Origin: Agrococcus jenensis
GTDB taxonomy: Bacteria > Actinomycetota > Actinomycetes > Actinomycetales > Microbacteriaceae
Reading direction: 5' to 3'
Length of the DNA: 64,000 nucleotides
NCBI RefSeq assembly: GCF_003752465.1
Contig: NZ_RKHJ01000001.1
Coordinates: forward strand, 1,116,001 to 1,180,000
The position numbers and the translations under genes were made by a program. Shown piece by piece: positions 1 to 8,054 of this stretch. The stretch's first letter is position 1, and each line of letters begins with the position of its first letter. Below the pieces are notes generated by a model. That model did no database searches. It had not been told where the DNA came from and saw nothing but the letters and a program-made list of their open reading frames with translations.

Positions 1-1
1 G

Positions 2-376
2 CCGTACCACATGATCGGCCTCGAGCTCGGGGTCTCGATCGCGAGCGCTGTGCTGCGCGGCGAGCCCACCGGCGCCCCGACAGGCTTCCGCGGCGACGTC
101 GTGACGACCGCGAAGCGCGACCTCAAGGCCGGCGAGACGCTCGACGGCGAGGGCGGCTTCACGGTCTTCGGCAAGCTCCGCCCCGCGAGCTTCTCGCTCG
201 AGCAGGAGGCGCTCCCGCTGGGCCTCGCGCACGGCGCGAAGCTCATCCGCGACGTGCCCAAGGACCGCTCGGTCACCTGGAACGACGTGGATGCGGACGG
301 GTCGCTCGCGGCCGTCCGGTTCCGCCGAGAGCTCGAGGCGGAGTTCCGCGCCGAGCAGTCCGTCACGGTTTCATAA
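2..376 (+). CDS. SAF-domain homoserine-dehydrogenase-like protein, C-terminal part (5' cut by window edge)
   Basis: This is the last 124 residues of a protein whose start lies outside the window. It matches the C-terminus of the complete protein at 3551-4894 almost without gaps: both carry a YRPYH...GLEL segment, the DGEGGF(T/A)V(F/Y)GKL stretch and a final acidic W(N/D)DV motif. That region is the SAF domain of the COG4091 type (Rossmann dehydrogenase plus C-terminal SAF). An in-frame ATG at 11 is internal to the conserved domain, so it is not the true start. The stop lies 16 bases before a promoter/operator, so this copy probably ends an upstream transcript. The substrate is unknown. Confidence 0.85.
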   Translation, partial: PYHMIGLELGVSIASAVLRGEPTGAPTGFRGDVVTTAKRDLKAGETLDGEGGFTVFGKLRPASFSLEQEALPLGLAHGAKLIRDVPKDRSVTWNDVDADGSLAAVRFRRELEAEFRAEQSVTVS

Positions 377-381
377 CGCGC

Positions 382-407
382 GCGTTCTACTGTTGACAGT
401 AGAACGC
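382..407. promoter_or_regulatory. Operator palindrome over the -35 box of the TRAP operon
   Basis: Two perfect 12-base arms (GCGTTCTACTGT at 382-393 and its complement at 396-407) are separated by TG. The centre reads TGTTGACA, so a consensus -35 box TTGACA (393-398) sits exactly on the dyad. The -10 region around 416-421 is poor. A repressor bound here would cover the promoter. The FCD GntR encoded at the end of the same gene string (8043) is the obvious candidate; this is inference from position and from the CTGT-TG-ACAG core. Confidence 0.7.
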
Positions 408-467
408 AACCTTGGTTCACTCATGCAAGACGCCGGATCAACCGGCCGCATCGCAAAGGAGCGATCG

Positions 468-1019
468 ATGAAGAGAGCTGTCAGCCGGGTGCTCTCCGGC
501 TTGGACCTCGTGCTGCAGGTGGTGTGCGTCGCCCTGCTGGCGGTCGTCATCTTCGCAGTCATGTGGCAGGTGCTCGCGCGCTACGTCACGCAGGACTCAT
601 CCGCGTGGACGTCGGAGCTCGGGTCGTACTCGTTCGTGTGGCTCGCCATGCTGGCCATCGCCCTGGGCGTGCGTCGCGGCCGCCACATGGTGCTCGACAT
701 CTGGGAGTACGTGAAGTACCGCCAGTGGCTCTCGCGCACCATCGACACCGTCGCCACGCTCATCGTCGCCGGCGCGCTGCTGCTGCTGCTCTGGTTCGGC
801 ATCGAGGGCCTCGGCGCCTCGTGGAGCCGCACCGCTCCCGGCCTCGACATCTCCACCGGCTGGGTCGCGCTCGCGGTCCCCGTCGGCTCGGCGATCGCCC
901 TCATCTTCGTGATCGAGGCGTGGTGGCTGAACTTCAACGCCGGCGAGGACGAGGACCCCCTCAACCCTCCGCTGATCTACCAGCCGGAAGACCTGATCAT
1001 CGTCAAGGGAGAGGTGTGA
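468..1019 (+). CDS. TRAP transporter small permease (DctQ type)
   Basis: A 183-residue membrane protein of the usual DctQ length with four predicted helices (roughly residues 13-35, 48-68, 88-110 and 128-150). It has the family pattern of R-Y-V after helix 1, then an S-x-E-L-x-x-Y stretch and G-V-R-R-G-R-H before a conserved aspartate. The ATG at 468 is chosen because an AAAGGA Shine-Dalgarno sequence precedes it and the first helix begins soon after. The stop overlaps the start of the large permease (TGATG), indicating coupled translation. Together with 1019-2341 and 2392-3414 it forms a Na+-dependent tripartite importer for a small organic acid. Confidence 0.93.
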   Translation: MKRAVSRVLSGLDLVLQVVCVALLAVVIFAVMWQVLARYVTQDSSAWTSELGSYSFVWLAMLAIALGVRRGRHMVLDIWEYVKYRQWLSRTIDTVATLIVAGALLLLLWFGIEGLGASWSRTAPGLDISTGWVALAVPVGSAIALIFVIEAWWLNFNAGEDEDPLNPPLIYQPEDLIIVKGEV

Positions 1020-2341
1020 TGGGCCCCACCATCTTGTCGACCTTCGGCGCAGCGATGCTGCTGCGCGTGCCGGTCGGATTCGCACTCGCCGCAGCTTCGT
1101 TCGTCGCCATCTGGCTCACGACCGACGCGCCACTGTCGGTCGGCGCCCAGCGCCTCGTCGCGGGCATGACCCCGTTCCCCCTCCTCGCCATCCCGCTGTT
1201 CGTGCTCGCCGGTGCGGTCATGAACGAGGGCGGCATGACGAAGCGGATGCTCGACCTCGCCGACTCGATCGTCGGCGGCATGCGCGCCGGCATCGCGCAG
1301 ACGACCGTGCTCTCGTCGCTGCTCTTCGGCGGCATCTCGGGCTCCGCGGTCGCGAGCATCTCGAGCCTCGGGCGCATCCTCATCCCCGCGATGAAGCAGC
1401 GCAAGTACAAGCCGGCCTACGCATCCGCCGTCATGGCGGCCGCACCGGTCGTCGACCCGATCATGCCGCCGTCGATCACGATGATCGTCTACGGCGTCGT
1501 GAGCGGCACGTCGATCGGCGCGCTCTTCTTCGCCGGCATCGTGCCCGCGTTCCTCTACGTCGCCATCCTCATGCTCGTCGTGCACTTCACCTCGAAGTCG
1601 CTCGGCTTCACCGACGAGGCGATCGCCGAGGCGAAGGCCCTGAACCGGCCGATCGGCACCATCCCCAAGGAGGAGCGCCCGCCGTTCTGGTCGTCGCTCT
1701 GGAAGGCCACGCCGGCGCTGCTGCTGCCCTTCATCATCCTCGGCGGCATCCGCTTCGGCTGGTTCACGCCCACCGAGGCCGCGGCCGTGGCCGTCGTCTA
1801 CGCCCTGCTCGTCGGCATCTTCGTCTACCGCGAGCTGACGTGGAGGAAGTTCCTGTTCGGGATGGCCGACTCGGCCCTCATCGTCGGCCTCATCATGCTG
1901 GTGCTCGCCGCCGCGCAGATCTACTCGTGGGCGCTCACGCTCGGCCTCGTGCCGCAGCAGGCCGCCGAGGCGATCTTCGGCATCACGAGCAACCCGATCA
2001 TCCTGCTGCTGCTCATCAACGCCGTGCTGCTCGTCGCGGGCATGTTCATCGAGGCCAACGCCGCGCTGATCATCCTCACGCCGATCCTGCTGCCGGTCGC
2101 GACCGCTGCTGGCATCGACCCCGTCCACCTCGGCATCATCATCGTCGTCAACCTGAGCATCGGCCTCCTCACCCCGCCCGTCGGCATCGGACTGATGCTC
2201 GCGGCCGAGATCGGCAAGGTCTCGATGCTCCGAGCGGTGAAGGCCGTCGTGCCCTTCCTGCTCGCCGGCCTCCTCTTCCTGCTGCTCATCACGTTCGTGC
2301 CCGAGATCTCCCTCTGGCTCCCGAACCTGCTGCTGCAGTGA
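1019..2341 (+). CDS. TRAP transporter large permease (DctM type)
   Basis: A 440-residue, very hydrophobic protein with about twelve membrane helices, the normal DctM size. Family marks include the F-P-L-L-A-I-P-L-F stretch near residue 58, the GGISGSA loop near 105 and the GLLTPPVG motif near 380. The ATG overlaps the stop of the small permease, so the two permease subunits are made together. The membrane channel subunit uses the Na+ gradient and receives substrate from the binding protein encoded next. Confidence 0.95.
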   Translation: MGPTILSTFGAAMLLRVPVGFALAAASFVAIWLTTDAPLSVGAQRLVAGMTPFPLLAIPLFVLAGAVMNEGGMTKRMLDLADSIVGGMRAGIAQTTVLSSLLFGGISGSAVASISSLGRILIPAMKQRKYKPAYASAVMAAAPVVDPIMPPSITMIVYGVVSGTSIGALFFAGIVPAFLYVAILMLVVHFTSKSLGFTDEAIAEAKALNRPIGTIPKEERPPFWSSLWKATPALLLPFIILGGIRFGWFTPTEAAAVAVVYALLVGIFVYRELTWRKFLFGMADSALIVGLIMLVLAAAQIYSWALTLGLVPQQAAEAIFGITSNPIILLLLINAVLLVAGMFIEANAALIILTPILLPVATAAGIDPVHLGIIIVVNLSIGLLTPPVGIGLMLAAEIGKVSMLRAVKAVVPFLLAGLLFLLLITFVPEISLWLPNLLLQ

Positions 2342-2391
2342 TCGCCCGAACCCCTTCCCCCACCTCTACCCCAACCCAAGCAAGGAGCATC

Positions 2392-3414
2392 ATGCACCAG
2401 CGCACCATCGTCCGCAGCGTCGCGGTCGGCGCCATCGCCCTCATCGCCCTGACGGGCTGCCGCCCGAGCGACTCCGCTCCGGCATCGACAGGCGGCGAGG
2501 GCGACGCCGCCGCCCCGCTCACCCTCGTGCTCGGCCACGCCGGCAGCGAGGAGGACGCCCGCCAGGTCGCCGCCGAGCGCTTCGCCGAGCTCGTCTCGGA
2601 GGCCTCCGACGGCAACATCACCGTCGAGGTGCACCCCGCCTCGACGCTCGGCACCTGGGAGGAGATGATCGAGGGCCTGCAGCTCGGATCGACCGACATC
2701 GTCATCGAGAGCCTCCTCTCGCTCGAGTCGTACACCGACCTCGCGAGCGTCGAGACGGCGCCGTTCCTCTACGAGGACTACGAGCAGTTCGAGAGCGTCT
2801 GGGGCGGCGAGCTCGGCACCGAGATCGTCGACGCGGTCAGCGAGGCCTCCGGCTACGAGCCGCTCGGCAACATGTACCGCGGACCGCGCATGCTCACCAC
2901 GAGCGAGCCGGTCGACTCGATCGACGACGTGCAGGGCCTCACCATCCGCACGCCCAGCGCTCCGACGATGCTCGCGACGTGGGAGGCGATCGGCGCCCGC
3001 GCCGAGGCCCTGCCGTTCAACGAGGTCTACTCGGCGCTGGAGTCGGGAGTCATCGACGGCCAGGAGAACCCGCTCGACGCGATCCTGTTCAACTCCATCC
3101 ACGAGGTGAACCCGTACATCGCCGAGACCGAGCACATGTACGCGAACTACCACTTCATCCTCTGGGAGGACGCCCTCGTGGGCCTGCCCGAGTCGCAGCA
3201 GGAGATCATCCGCACCGCGGCCGCGCAGGTCGGCGAGGAGTACACCGAGAACACCATCACCCAGATGGAGGAGTACCGGGCCGAGCTCGAGGAGGGCGGC
3301 GCGACGTTCTCCGAGGTGACCGACCGCGAGGCATGGGTCGAGGCGACGCAGCCCGTCGTCGAGGGCCTGCCCGAGCAGGTCCAGACCTGGGTTGAGCAGA
3401 TCCGCGGCATGTGA
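2392..3414 (+). CDS. TRAP transporter substrate-binding lipoprotein (DctP type)
   Basis: A 340-residue binding protein with an N-terminal lipoprotein signal ending in LTGC (Cys23), so it is anchored outside the membrane. The mature part follows the DctP fold: HxGSEEDARQ near the start, the Y-R-G-P-R segment, the L-T-I-R-T-P strand with the carboxylate-binding arginine, and a final E-V-Y-S-A-L-E-x-G-x-I-D-G-Q-E-N-P block. It lies 50 bases after the large permease behind AAGGAG. Its homologue at 39124-40161 belongs to a different island, so the two transporters probably take different acids. Confidence 0.94.
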   Translation: MHQRTIVRSVAVGAIALIALTGCRPSDSAPASTGGEGDAAAPLTLVLGHAGSEEDARQVAAERFAELVSEASDGNITVEVHPASTLGTWEEMIEGLQLGSTDIVIESLLSLESYTDLASVETAPFLYEDYEQFESVWGGELGTEIVDAVSEASGYEPLGNMYRGPRMLTTSEPVDSIDDVQGLTIRTPSAPTMLATWEAIGARAEALPFNEVYSALESGVIDGQENPLDAILFNSIHEVNPYIAETEHMYANYHFILWEDALVGLPESQQEIIRTAAAQVGEEYTENTITQMEEYRAELEEGGATFSEVTDREAWVEATQPVVEGLPEQVQTWVEQIRGM

Positions 3415-3419
3415 CCGAC

Positions 3420-3447
3420 GGCGGGGCCCCTCTCACGGGGCCCCGCC
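3420..3447 (+). terminator. Hairpin after the TRAP binding-protein gene
   Basis: A perfect 11-base stem (GGCGGGGCCCC at 3420-3430, complement at 3437-3447) with loop TCTCAC lies six bases after the stop of the binding-protein gene. There is no T-tract, common in GC-rich actinobacteria. It may act as a partial terminator that makes transporter mRNA more abundant than the enzyme genes downstream. Confidence 0.65.
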
Positions 3448-3550
3448 ACCCCCTCCGGTCTTCCGGCCGGACGACCCGCCGCATCCGAGCACCCAGGCTG
3501 CGCGGCCCCACCCCTCGATCCCCGACATCCCACATCTCAGGAGAGCGACC

Positions 3551-4894
3551 ATGAACCTGCACGAGCTGCTCAAGGAGCGCGAAGCACAGGGCCAGCCGAT
3601 CCGCGTCGGCCTGATCGGCTCCGGCCGGTTCGGGACGATGTACCTCTCGCAGGCCCGCAACATCCCCGGCGTCCGCGTACTCGCGATCGCCGACATCAAC
3701 ACGGCGCGCGCCCGCGAGTCCCTCGCCCGCGTCGGCTGGCCGGAGGACGCCATCGTCGACTCGGTCGACGACCTGTCCGAGGGCAAGACGGCCGTCATCG
3801 CGAACGCGATGGACCTCTTCCGCACCGACATCGACGTGATCGTCGAGGCGACGGGCAACCCGATCGTCGGCATCAAGCACGCGCTCGCCGCGATCGACTC
3901 CGGCAAGCACGTGATGATGGTGACGGTCGAGGCCGACGCCCTCGCCGGCCCGGCGCTCGCGAAGCGCGCGAAGGAGGCGGGCGTCGTCTACTCGATGGCG
4001 TTCGGCGACCAGCCCGCGCTCATCTGGGAGCTCGTCGACTGGGCGCGCACGAGCGGCTTCGACGTCGTCTGCGCCGGCAAGGGCGCGAAGTACCTGCCCG
4101 GCTACAACCAGATGAACCCCGACAACGTGTGGGACCACTGGGAGTTCTCGGACGAGCTCAAGCAGTCCGGCCAGCTCAACCCCTACATGCACACGTCGTT
4201 CCGCGACGGCACGAAGGCCGCCATCGAGATGGCAGCCGTCGCCAACGCTGCGGGCCTCGTCCCCGGCGACGCCGGCCTCAGCTTCACGCCCGGCAACCTC
4301 GAGGAGATCGCCACGGTCTGCCGTCCGGAGTCGGTCGGCGGCGTGCTCTCGCACGAGGGCACCGTCGACGTGATGTCGAGCTACACCCGCGAGGGTGACT
4401 GGATCCCCCACAACACCCAGGAGGGCGTGTTCGTGGTCGTGAAGGCGACCAACGACTACGTCTCCGAGTGCTTCCAGGAGTACCCGTGGCACCCGGACCC
4501 GACCGGGCAGTACGCGGCGCTCTACCGCCCGTACCACTACGTCGGTCTCGAGCTCAACGTCTCGATCGCGAACGCGGTGCTGCGCGGCGTCGCGACGGGC
4601 ACGGCCATCGGCTTCACGGCGGATGTCGTGGCGACCGCCAAGAAGGACCTGGCCGCGGGCGACACGCTCGACGGCGAGGGCGGCTTCGCGGTCTACGGCA
4701 AGCTCGTCTCGGCCCGCACGTCGGTCGCCGAGGGCTACCTGCCGGTCGCGCTCGCGCACCACGTGCCGCTCAAGAACGACATCAAGCAGGGCGAGAGCGT
4801 GCGCTGGGACGATGTCGAGGTCGATGACTCGCTCGCGCAGGCCATCGAGCTGCGCCGCGAGACCGAGGCGCTCGCCGCTGCAGCCGCGGCGTGA
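3551..4894 (+). CDS. SAF-domain NAD(P)-dependent dehydrogenase-like protein (COG4091 type)
   Basis: A 447-residue protein with an N-terminal Rossmann fold (V-G-L-I-G-S-G-R-F-G near residue 20), a homoserine-dehydrogenase-like middle and a C-terminal SAF domain (about residues 345-440). Such proteins were named predicted homoserine dehydrogenases from fold alone. Here the neighbours (TRAP importer, beta-hydroxyacid dehydrogenase, TIM-barrel isomerase, SDR) argue for a role on a sugar acid or branched acid rather than on homoserine. CAGGAGAG precedes the ATG. The next gene starts ten bases after the stop. A second copy ends at 376, so the TRAP genes are bracketed by paralogues. The reaction is unknown. 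Confidence 0.85.
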   Translation: MNLHELLKEREAQGQPIRVGLIGSGRFGTMYLSQARNIPGVRVLAIADINTARARESLARVGWPEDAIVDSVDDLSEGKTAVIANAMDLFRTDIDVIVEATGNPIVGIKHALAAIDSGKHVMMVTVEADALAGPALAKRAKEAGVVYSMAFGDQPALIWELVDWARTSGFDVVCAGKGAKYLPGYNQMNPDNVWDHWEFSDELKQSGQLNPYMHTSFRDGTKAAIEMAAVANAAGLVPGDAGLSFTPGNLEEIATVCRPESVGGVLSHEGTVDVMSSYTREGDWIPHNTQEGVFVVVKATNDYVSECFQEYPWHPDPTGQYAALYRPYHYVGLELNVSIANAVLRGVATGTAIGFTADVVATAKKDLAAGDTLDGEGGFAVYGKLVSARTSVAEGYLPVALAHHVPLKNDIKQGESVRWDDVEVDDSLAQAIELRRETEALAAAAAA

Positions 4895-4904
4895 TCCGAT
4901 CCTC

Positions 4905-5834
4905 ATGAGCCGCTCGCTGAGCCTCCTCGGGCTGGGTGCCATGGGCCTGCCGATGGCGCGCAGGCTCGCGGCGCGCGGCGCGCTGACGGTCTGGAACCGC
5001 AGCGCGTCGCGTGCCGAGGCCCTGCGTGAGGAGGCCCTGCGTGAGGAGGCACGGCGCGATGAGGCACGGCGCGACGGGGCGGCGGATGTCGTGGTCGCCA
5101 CGACGCCCGCCGCCGCGGCGGCCGAGGTGGTCCTCACCGCGCTGCCCGACCTGCCGCAGGTGCGCGAGGTGCTCGAGGGCGACGACGGGCTGCTCGCCGG
5201 CTGGCGGGCGGCCGGCGTCGAGCATCCGATGCTCGTCGTGCACGGCACGGTCTCGCCGGTCGCGCTGCGCGAGCTGGCCGACGAGCTCGCGGCCCAGGGC
5301 ATCGACGTCGTCGACGCACCGATGTCGGGCGGCGTGCTCGGTGCGGCCGAGGGCCGCATCAGCTTCTTCGTCGGCGGCAGCGAGCGCCAGGTCGCCGAGC
5401 TCGCCGAGCTGCTCGAGCCGTGCGCCTCGCGCGTGACGCGGATGGGTGGCACCGGCACCGGCGCGATGGCCAAGCTGTGCAACCAGCTCATCGTCGCCGA
5501 GACGGTCACCGCGCTGTCGGAGGCCTTCGCCCTCGCCCGCGCGAGCGGCATCGACGCCGAGACCCTCGCTGACGCGCTCGGCTCCGGGCTCGCCTCGAGC
5601 GAGGTGCTGCGGCAGAAGCGGCACCACTGGATCACCGAGTCGTTCGAGCCCGGCGGCACGATCGACTACCAGGTGAAGGACCTCCGCTTCGCGCGCGAAG
5701 CGGCCGACGACGCGGGGCTGCGGCTCGACGCCGCCCGCACGGCGCTCGCGCTCTTCGAGGCCGCATCCGCCGCCGGCGACGGCGGCCTCGACCACTCCGG
5801 CATCTACCAGACGATCCGTCGGCCGCAGCGCTGA
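4905..5834 (+). CDS. NAD(P)-dependent beta-hydroxyacid dehydrogenase (HIBADH/LtnD-like)
   Basis: A 309-residue enzyme of the 3-hydroxyisobutyrate dehydrogenase superfamily. It has the nucleotide-binding G-L-G-A-M-G-L-P-M near residue 8, the substrate loop D-A-P-M-S-G-G-V near 138, and the catalytic-lysine segment G-T-G-A-M-A-K-L-C-N-Q near 183. The family covers L-threonate, tartronate-semialdehyde and 3-hydroxyisobutyrate enzymes. Residues 38-57 are four tandem five-residue units (EALRE, EALRE, EARRD, EARRD) encoded by 15-base repeats, in a surface region where other family members are shorter. It sits between the SAF-domain gene and a monooxygenase-fold gene in one operon. Exact substrate unknown. 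Confidence 0.88.
   Translation: MSRSLSLLGLGAMGLPMARRLAARGALTVWNRSASRAEALREEALREEARRDEARRDGAADVVVATTPAAAAAEVVLTALPDLPQVREVLEGDDGLLAGWRAAGVEHPMLVVHGTVSPVALRELADELAAQGIDVVDAPMSGGVLGAAEGRISFFVGGSERQVAELAELLEPCASRVTRMGGTGTGAMAKLCNQLIVAETVTALSEAFALARASGIDAETLADALGSGLASSEVLRQKRHHWITESFEPGGTIDYQVKDLRFAREAADDAGLRLDAARTALALFEAASAAGDGGLDHSGIYQTIRRPQR
5016..5075 (+). repeat. Tandem 15-base repeat inside the dehydrogenase gene
   Basis: Four units of 15 bases follow each other: GAGGCCCTGCGTGAG at 5016 and 5031, then GAGGCACGGCGCGAT/C at 5046 and 5061. All keep the reading frame, so copy-number changes would only lengthen or shorten an acidic-basic helix in the protein. Confidence 0.85.
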
Positions 5835-5859
5835 CGACGACAGACACGAGGGAACAGCC

Positions 5860-6276
5860 ATGACCGACTCGACCGCACCCGACGGATCCAACCCCGACGT
5901 GACCGGCACCGACGCGACCAGCACCGACGCGCCTGGCAGCGACGCATCCAGCACCGACGCACCGCTGGTGGTCACCGCCATCTTCCGCCCCGCCGAGGGC
6001 AAGCGCGAGCAGGTGCTCGCCGCGATGCAGCGCGTCATCCCGCGCGTGCACGAGGAGGAGGGCTGCAACCTCTACGCGATCCAGGAGGCCGAGGACGGCA
6101 CGATCGCGATGATCGAGCACTGGGACTCCGCCGCGACCCTCGACGCGCACGGCGCCGCCGCGCCGGTCGCCGACTTCAACGTCGAGCTCGAGGGACTGCT
6201 CGCGAGCCCGGTCGAGGTGACCCGCTACACCCCCATCCCCATGGGCGACGCGCGCAAGGGCGTCGTGCTGCCATGA
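5860..6276 (+). CDS. Antibiotic-biosynthesis-monooxygenase (ABM) fold protein with low-complexity N-terminus
   Basis: A 138-residue protein. Residues 40-130 form an ABM/dimeric alpha-beta barrel domain (V-T-A-I-F-R-P-A-E-G-K, then E-E-G-C-N-L-Y-A-I and I-E-H-W-D-S), the family of small quinol monooxygenases and YgiN-like proteins. The first 36 residues are an unusual acidic Thr/Ser-Asp-Ala run (repeats of S-T-D-A), probably disordered. GAGGGA lies in front of the ATG at 5860, supporting the long form. Its stop overlaps the next start (ATGA). The ABM protein at 44241-44546 in another acid island lacks this extension. Confidence 0.8.
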   Translation: MTDSTAPDGSNPDVTGTDATSTDAPGSDASSTDAPLVVTAIFRPAEGKREQVLAAMQRVIPRVHEEEGCNLYAIQEAEDGTIAMIEHWDSAATLDAHGAAAPVADFNVELEGLLASPVEVTRYTPIPMGDARKGVVLP

Positions 6277-7217
6277 CCGACGTCGTCGCCGGGCTCCCCG
6301 GGTCGCTGCTGCCCAGCAGGCTCGGGTGCTCGACCATCTCGTTCCAGCACCTGACGCTCGAGCAGGCGCTGGCCGAGATCGAGCGGCTCGGGTTCGCCGA
6401 GATCGACCTCGGCGCGCTGCCCGGCGTCTGCGACCACGTGCCCTACGAGCTCGACGACGCCGCGATCGAGCAGGTCGCCGCCACCATCGCCGCCCACGAC
6501 CTGCGGGTGCGCAGCGTCAACAGCGACGTCGGGGCGTTCAACGACCCGGATGCCGACACCGACGCGCAGGCGGCGCACGTCGAGCGCCTCGTGCGCCTCA
6601 CCGCCGCGATCGGCGCCGACGCGCTCGTGCTGCCCTGCGGCGCCCTGGATCACGAGCCCATCGTCGACCTCGACGCCGACCTCGACCGGGTCGCCGCCGC
6701 GCTCGTGCGCGCCGGGCAGCTCGCGACCGACCACGGCGTCGAGCTGTGGGTCGAGTCGCTGCACTTCCTGCGGCTCTGCTTCGACCGCGAGCGCGCCGAC
6801 GCGCTGCACGCGCGCCTCGCCGGCAGCGGCGTGCGGCCAATCCTCGACGTCGCGCACGTCGTCGCCGCGGGCGACGACCTCGTCGACACCATCCGCGCGT
6901 GGGGCGATGGCATCGCCCACGTGCACCTGCGCGACGCCGTCGCCGGCGAGTTCAGCCGAGCGATCGGTGACGGCGAGGTCGACTTCGCCGCCGCGCTCGA
7001 AGCGCTCGGCGGCATCGGCTACGCGGGCGGATTCGCGCTCGAGCTGCCCTCGCGCGCCTACGCGGACGACGCGACCGGCGCGCTGAGCGACGAGGCGCGC
7101 GCCGCCCGCGTCGGCGCGATCCGCGACGCGGCAGCCCGCATGGCGCCGCTCGTCGCCGGCCTCGACGCCGATCCAGACCTCTCCGATCCGTCCCTGAACA
7201 TCCAAGGAGCATCATGA
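6273..7217 (+). CDS. Sugar phosphate isomerase/epimerase family protein (AP-endonuclease-2 TIM barrel)
   Basis: A 314-residue TIM barrel of the xylose-isomerase-like family that includes IolE, hydroxypyruvate isomerase and 2-oxo-tetronate isomerase. Metal ligands are visible as the W-V-E-S glutamate near residue 153, the I-L-D-V-A-H-V segment near 190, the H-V-H-L-R-D motif near 216 and the terminal E-L-P-S. It starts on the stop of the ABM gene and ends on the start of the SDR gene (ATGA overlaps at both ends). In this context it probably moves a keto group in a sugar acid, but the substrate is not shown by sequence. Confidence 0.82.
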   Translation: MTDVVAGLPGSLLPSRLGCSTISFQHLTLEQALAEIERLGFAEIDLGALPGVCDHVPYELDDAAIEQVAATIAAHDLRVRSVNSDVGAFNDPDADTDAQAAHVERLVRLTAAIGADALVLPCGALDHEPIVDLDADLDRVAAALVRAGQLATDHGVELWVESLHFLRLCFDRERADALHARLAGSGVRPILDVAHVVAAGDDLVDTIRAWGDGIAHVHLRDAVAGEFSRAIGDGEVDFAAALEALGGIGYAGGFALELPSRAYADDATGALSDEARAARVGAIRDAAARMAPLVAGLDADPDLSDPSLNIQGAS

Positions 7218-7993
7218 CCAGCACCACGACCGAGCGCACTGCCGTGATCACCGGCGCGGCGTCCGAGCGCGGCATCGGCATGACCGTCGCCGACCGCTAC
7301 GCCCGCGACGGCTGGGCGATCGCCATCCTCGACCTCGACGGCGACCGCGCCGCGCAGGTCGCCGCCGAGATCGGCGAGCGGCACGGCGTGCCCGCCTTCG
7401 GCACCGCCGCGAACGTCGCCGACGAGGCATCCGTCACCGCGGCCCACGCCGCCGTGCAGGCCGAGGTCGACGCCGGCCGGCTGCCCGCCGTCGGCGCGCT
7501 CGCGAACATCGCCGGCATCACGTCGCCTGTCCCGTTCCTCGAGACCGACCTGGCGCTCTGGAACAAGGTCATGGCGGTCAACGCCACCGGCACCTACCTG
7601 GTCACGAAGGCGTTCCTGCCCGCGATGCTCGACGCCGGCTGGGGCCGCATCGTCAACATGTCGTCGGTCTCCGCCCAGCGTGGCGGCGGCGTCTTCGGCA
7701 AGGTGCCCTACTCGGCTGCGAAGGCCGCGATCCTCGGCTTCACGAAGGCGCTCGCCCGTGAGATCGCCGACTCGGGCGTCACCGTCAACTCCGTCACCCC
7801 CGGGGCGGTCGACACGAACATCCGGGTCGGCTCCACGCCCGAGTCGGAGGCCAAGCTCGCCGCCGACATCCCCATCGGCCGGGTCGCTTCGACCGAAGAG
7901 ATCGCCGCCGTCTTCGCGTTCCTCTCGAGCGATGATGCCGCCTACCTCCAGGGCACGAACATCGACATCAACGGCGCCAGCCACCTCCACTGA
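7214..7993 (+). CDS. Short-chain dehydrogenase/reductase
   Basis: A 259-residue classical SDR. It has the cofactor motif T-G-A-A-S-E-R-G-I-G at 13-22, a D-L-D acidic end of beta-2 favouring NAD(H), the N-I-A-G strand, a catalytic serine in N-M-S-S-V, Y-S-A-A-K, and a C-terminal G-T-N-I-D-I-N-G. It is the last enzyme of the island A operon, translationally coupled to the isomerase and followed after 50 bases by the regulator. The family reduces or oxidises secondary alcohols; here a polyol or hydroxy acid is likely. Confidence 0.9.
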   Translation: MTSTTTERTAVITGAASERGIGMTVADRYARDGWAIAILDLDGDRAAQVAAEIGERHGVPAFGTAANVADEASVTAAHAAVQAEVDAGRLPAVGALANIAGITSPVPFLETDLALWNKVMAVNATGTYLVTKAFLPAMLDAGWGRIVNMSSVSAQRGGGVFGKVPYSAAKAAILGFTKALAREIADSGVTVNSVTPGAVDTNIRVGSTPESEAKLAADIPIGRVASTEEIAAVFAFLSSDDAAYLQGTNIDINGASHLH

Positions 7994-8054
7994 GCGCAGC
8001 ACGCGCTGATCCGTCCCCCGCTTCGCGAGGCACGAGGAAGGAATGCTCGATACC

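Noticed and set aside
3257..5659. 800-codon open frame on the minus strand
   Set aside because: It lies opposite well-supported genes; its product is Arg/Asp/His-rich without domains, a usual shadow of GC-rich coding sequence.
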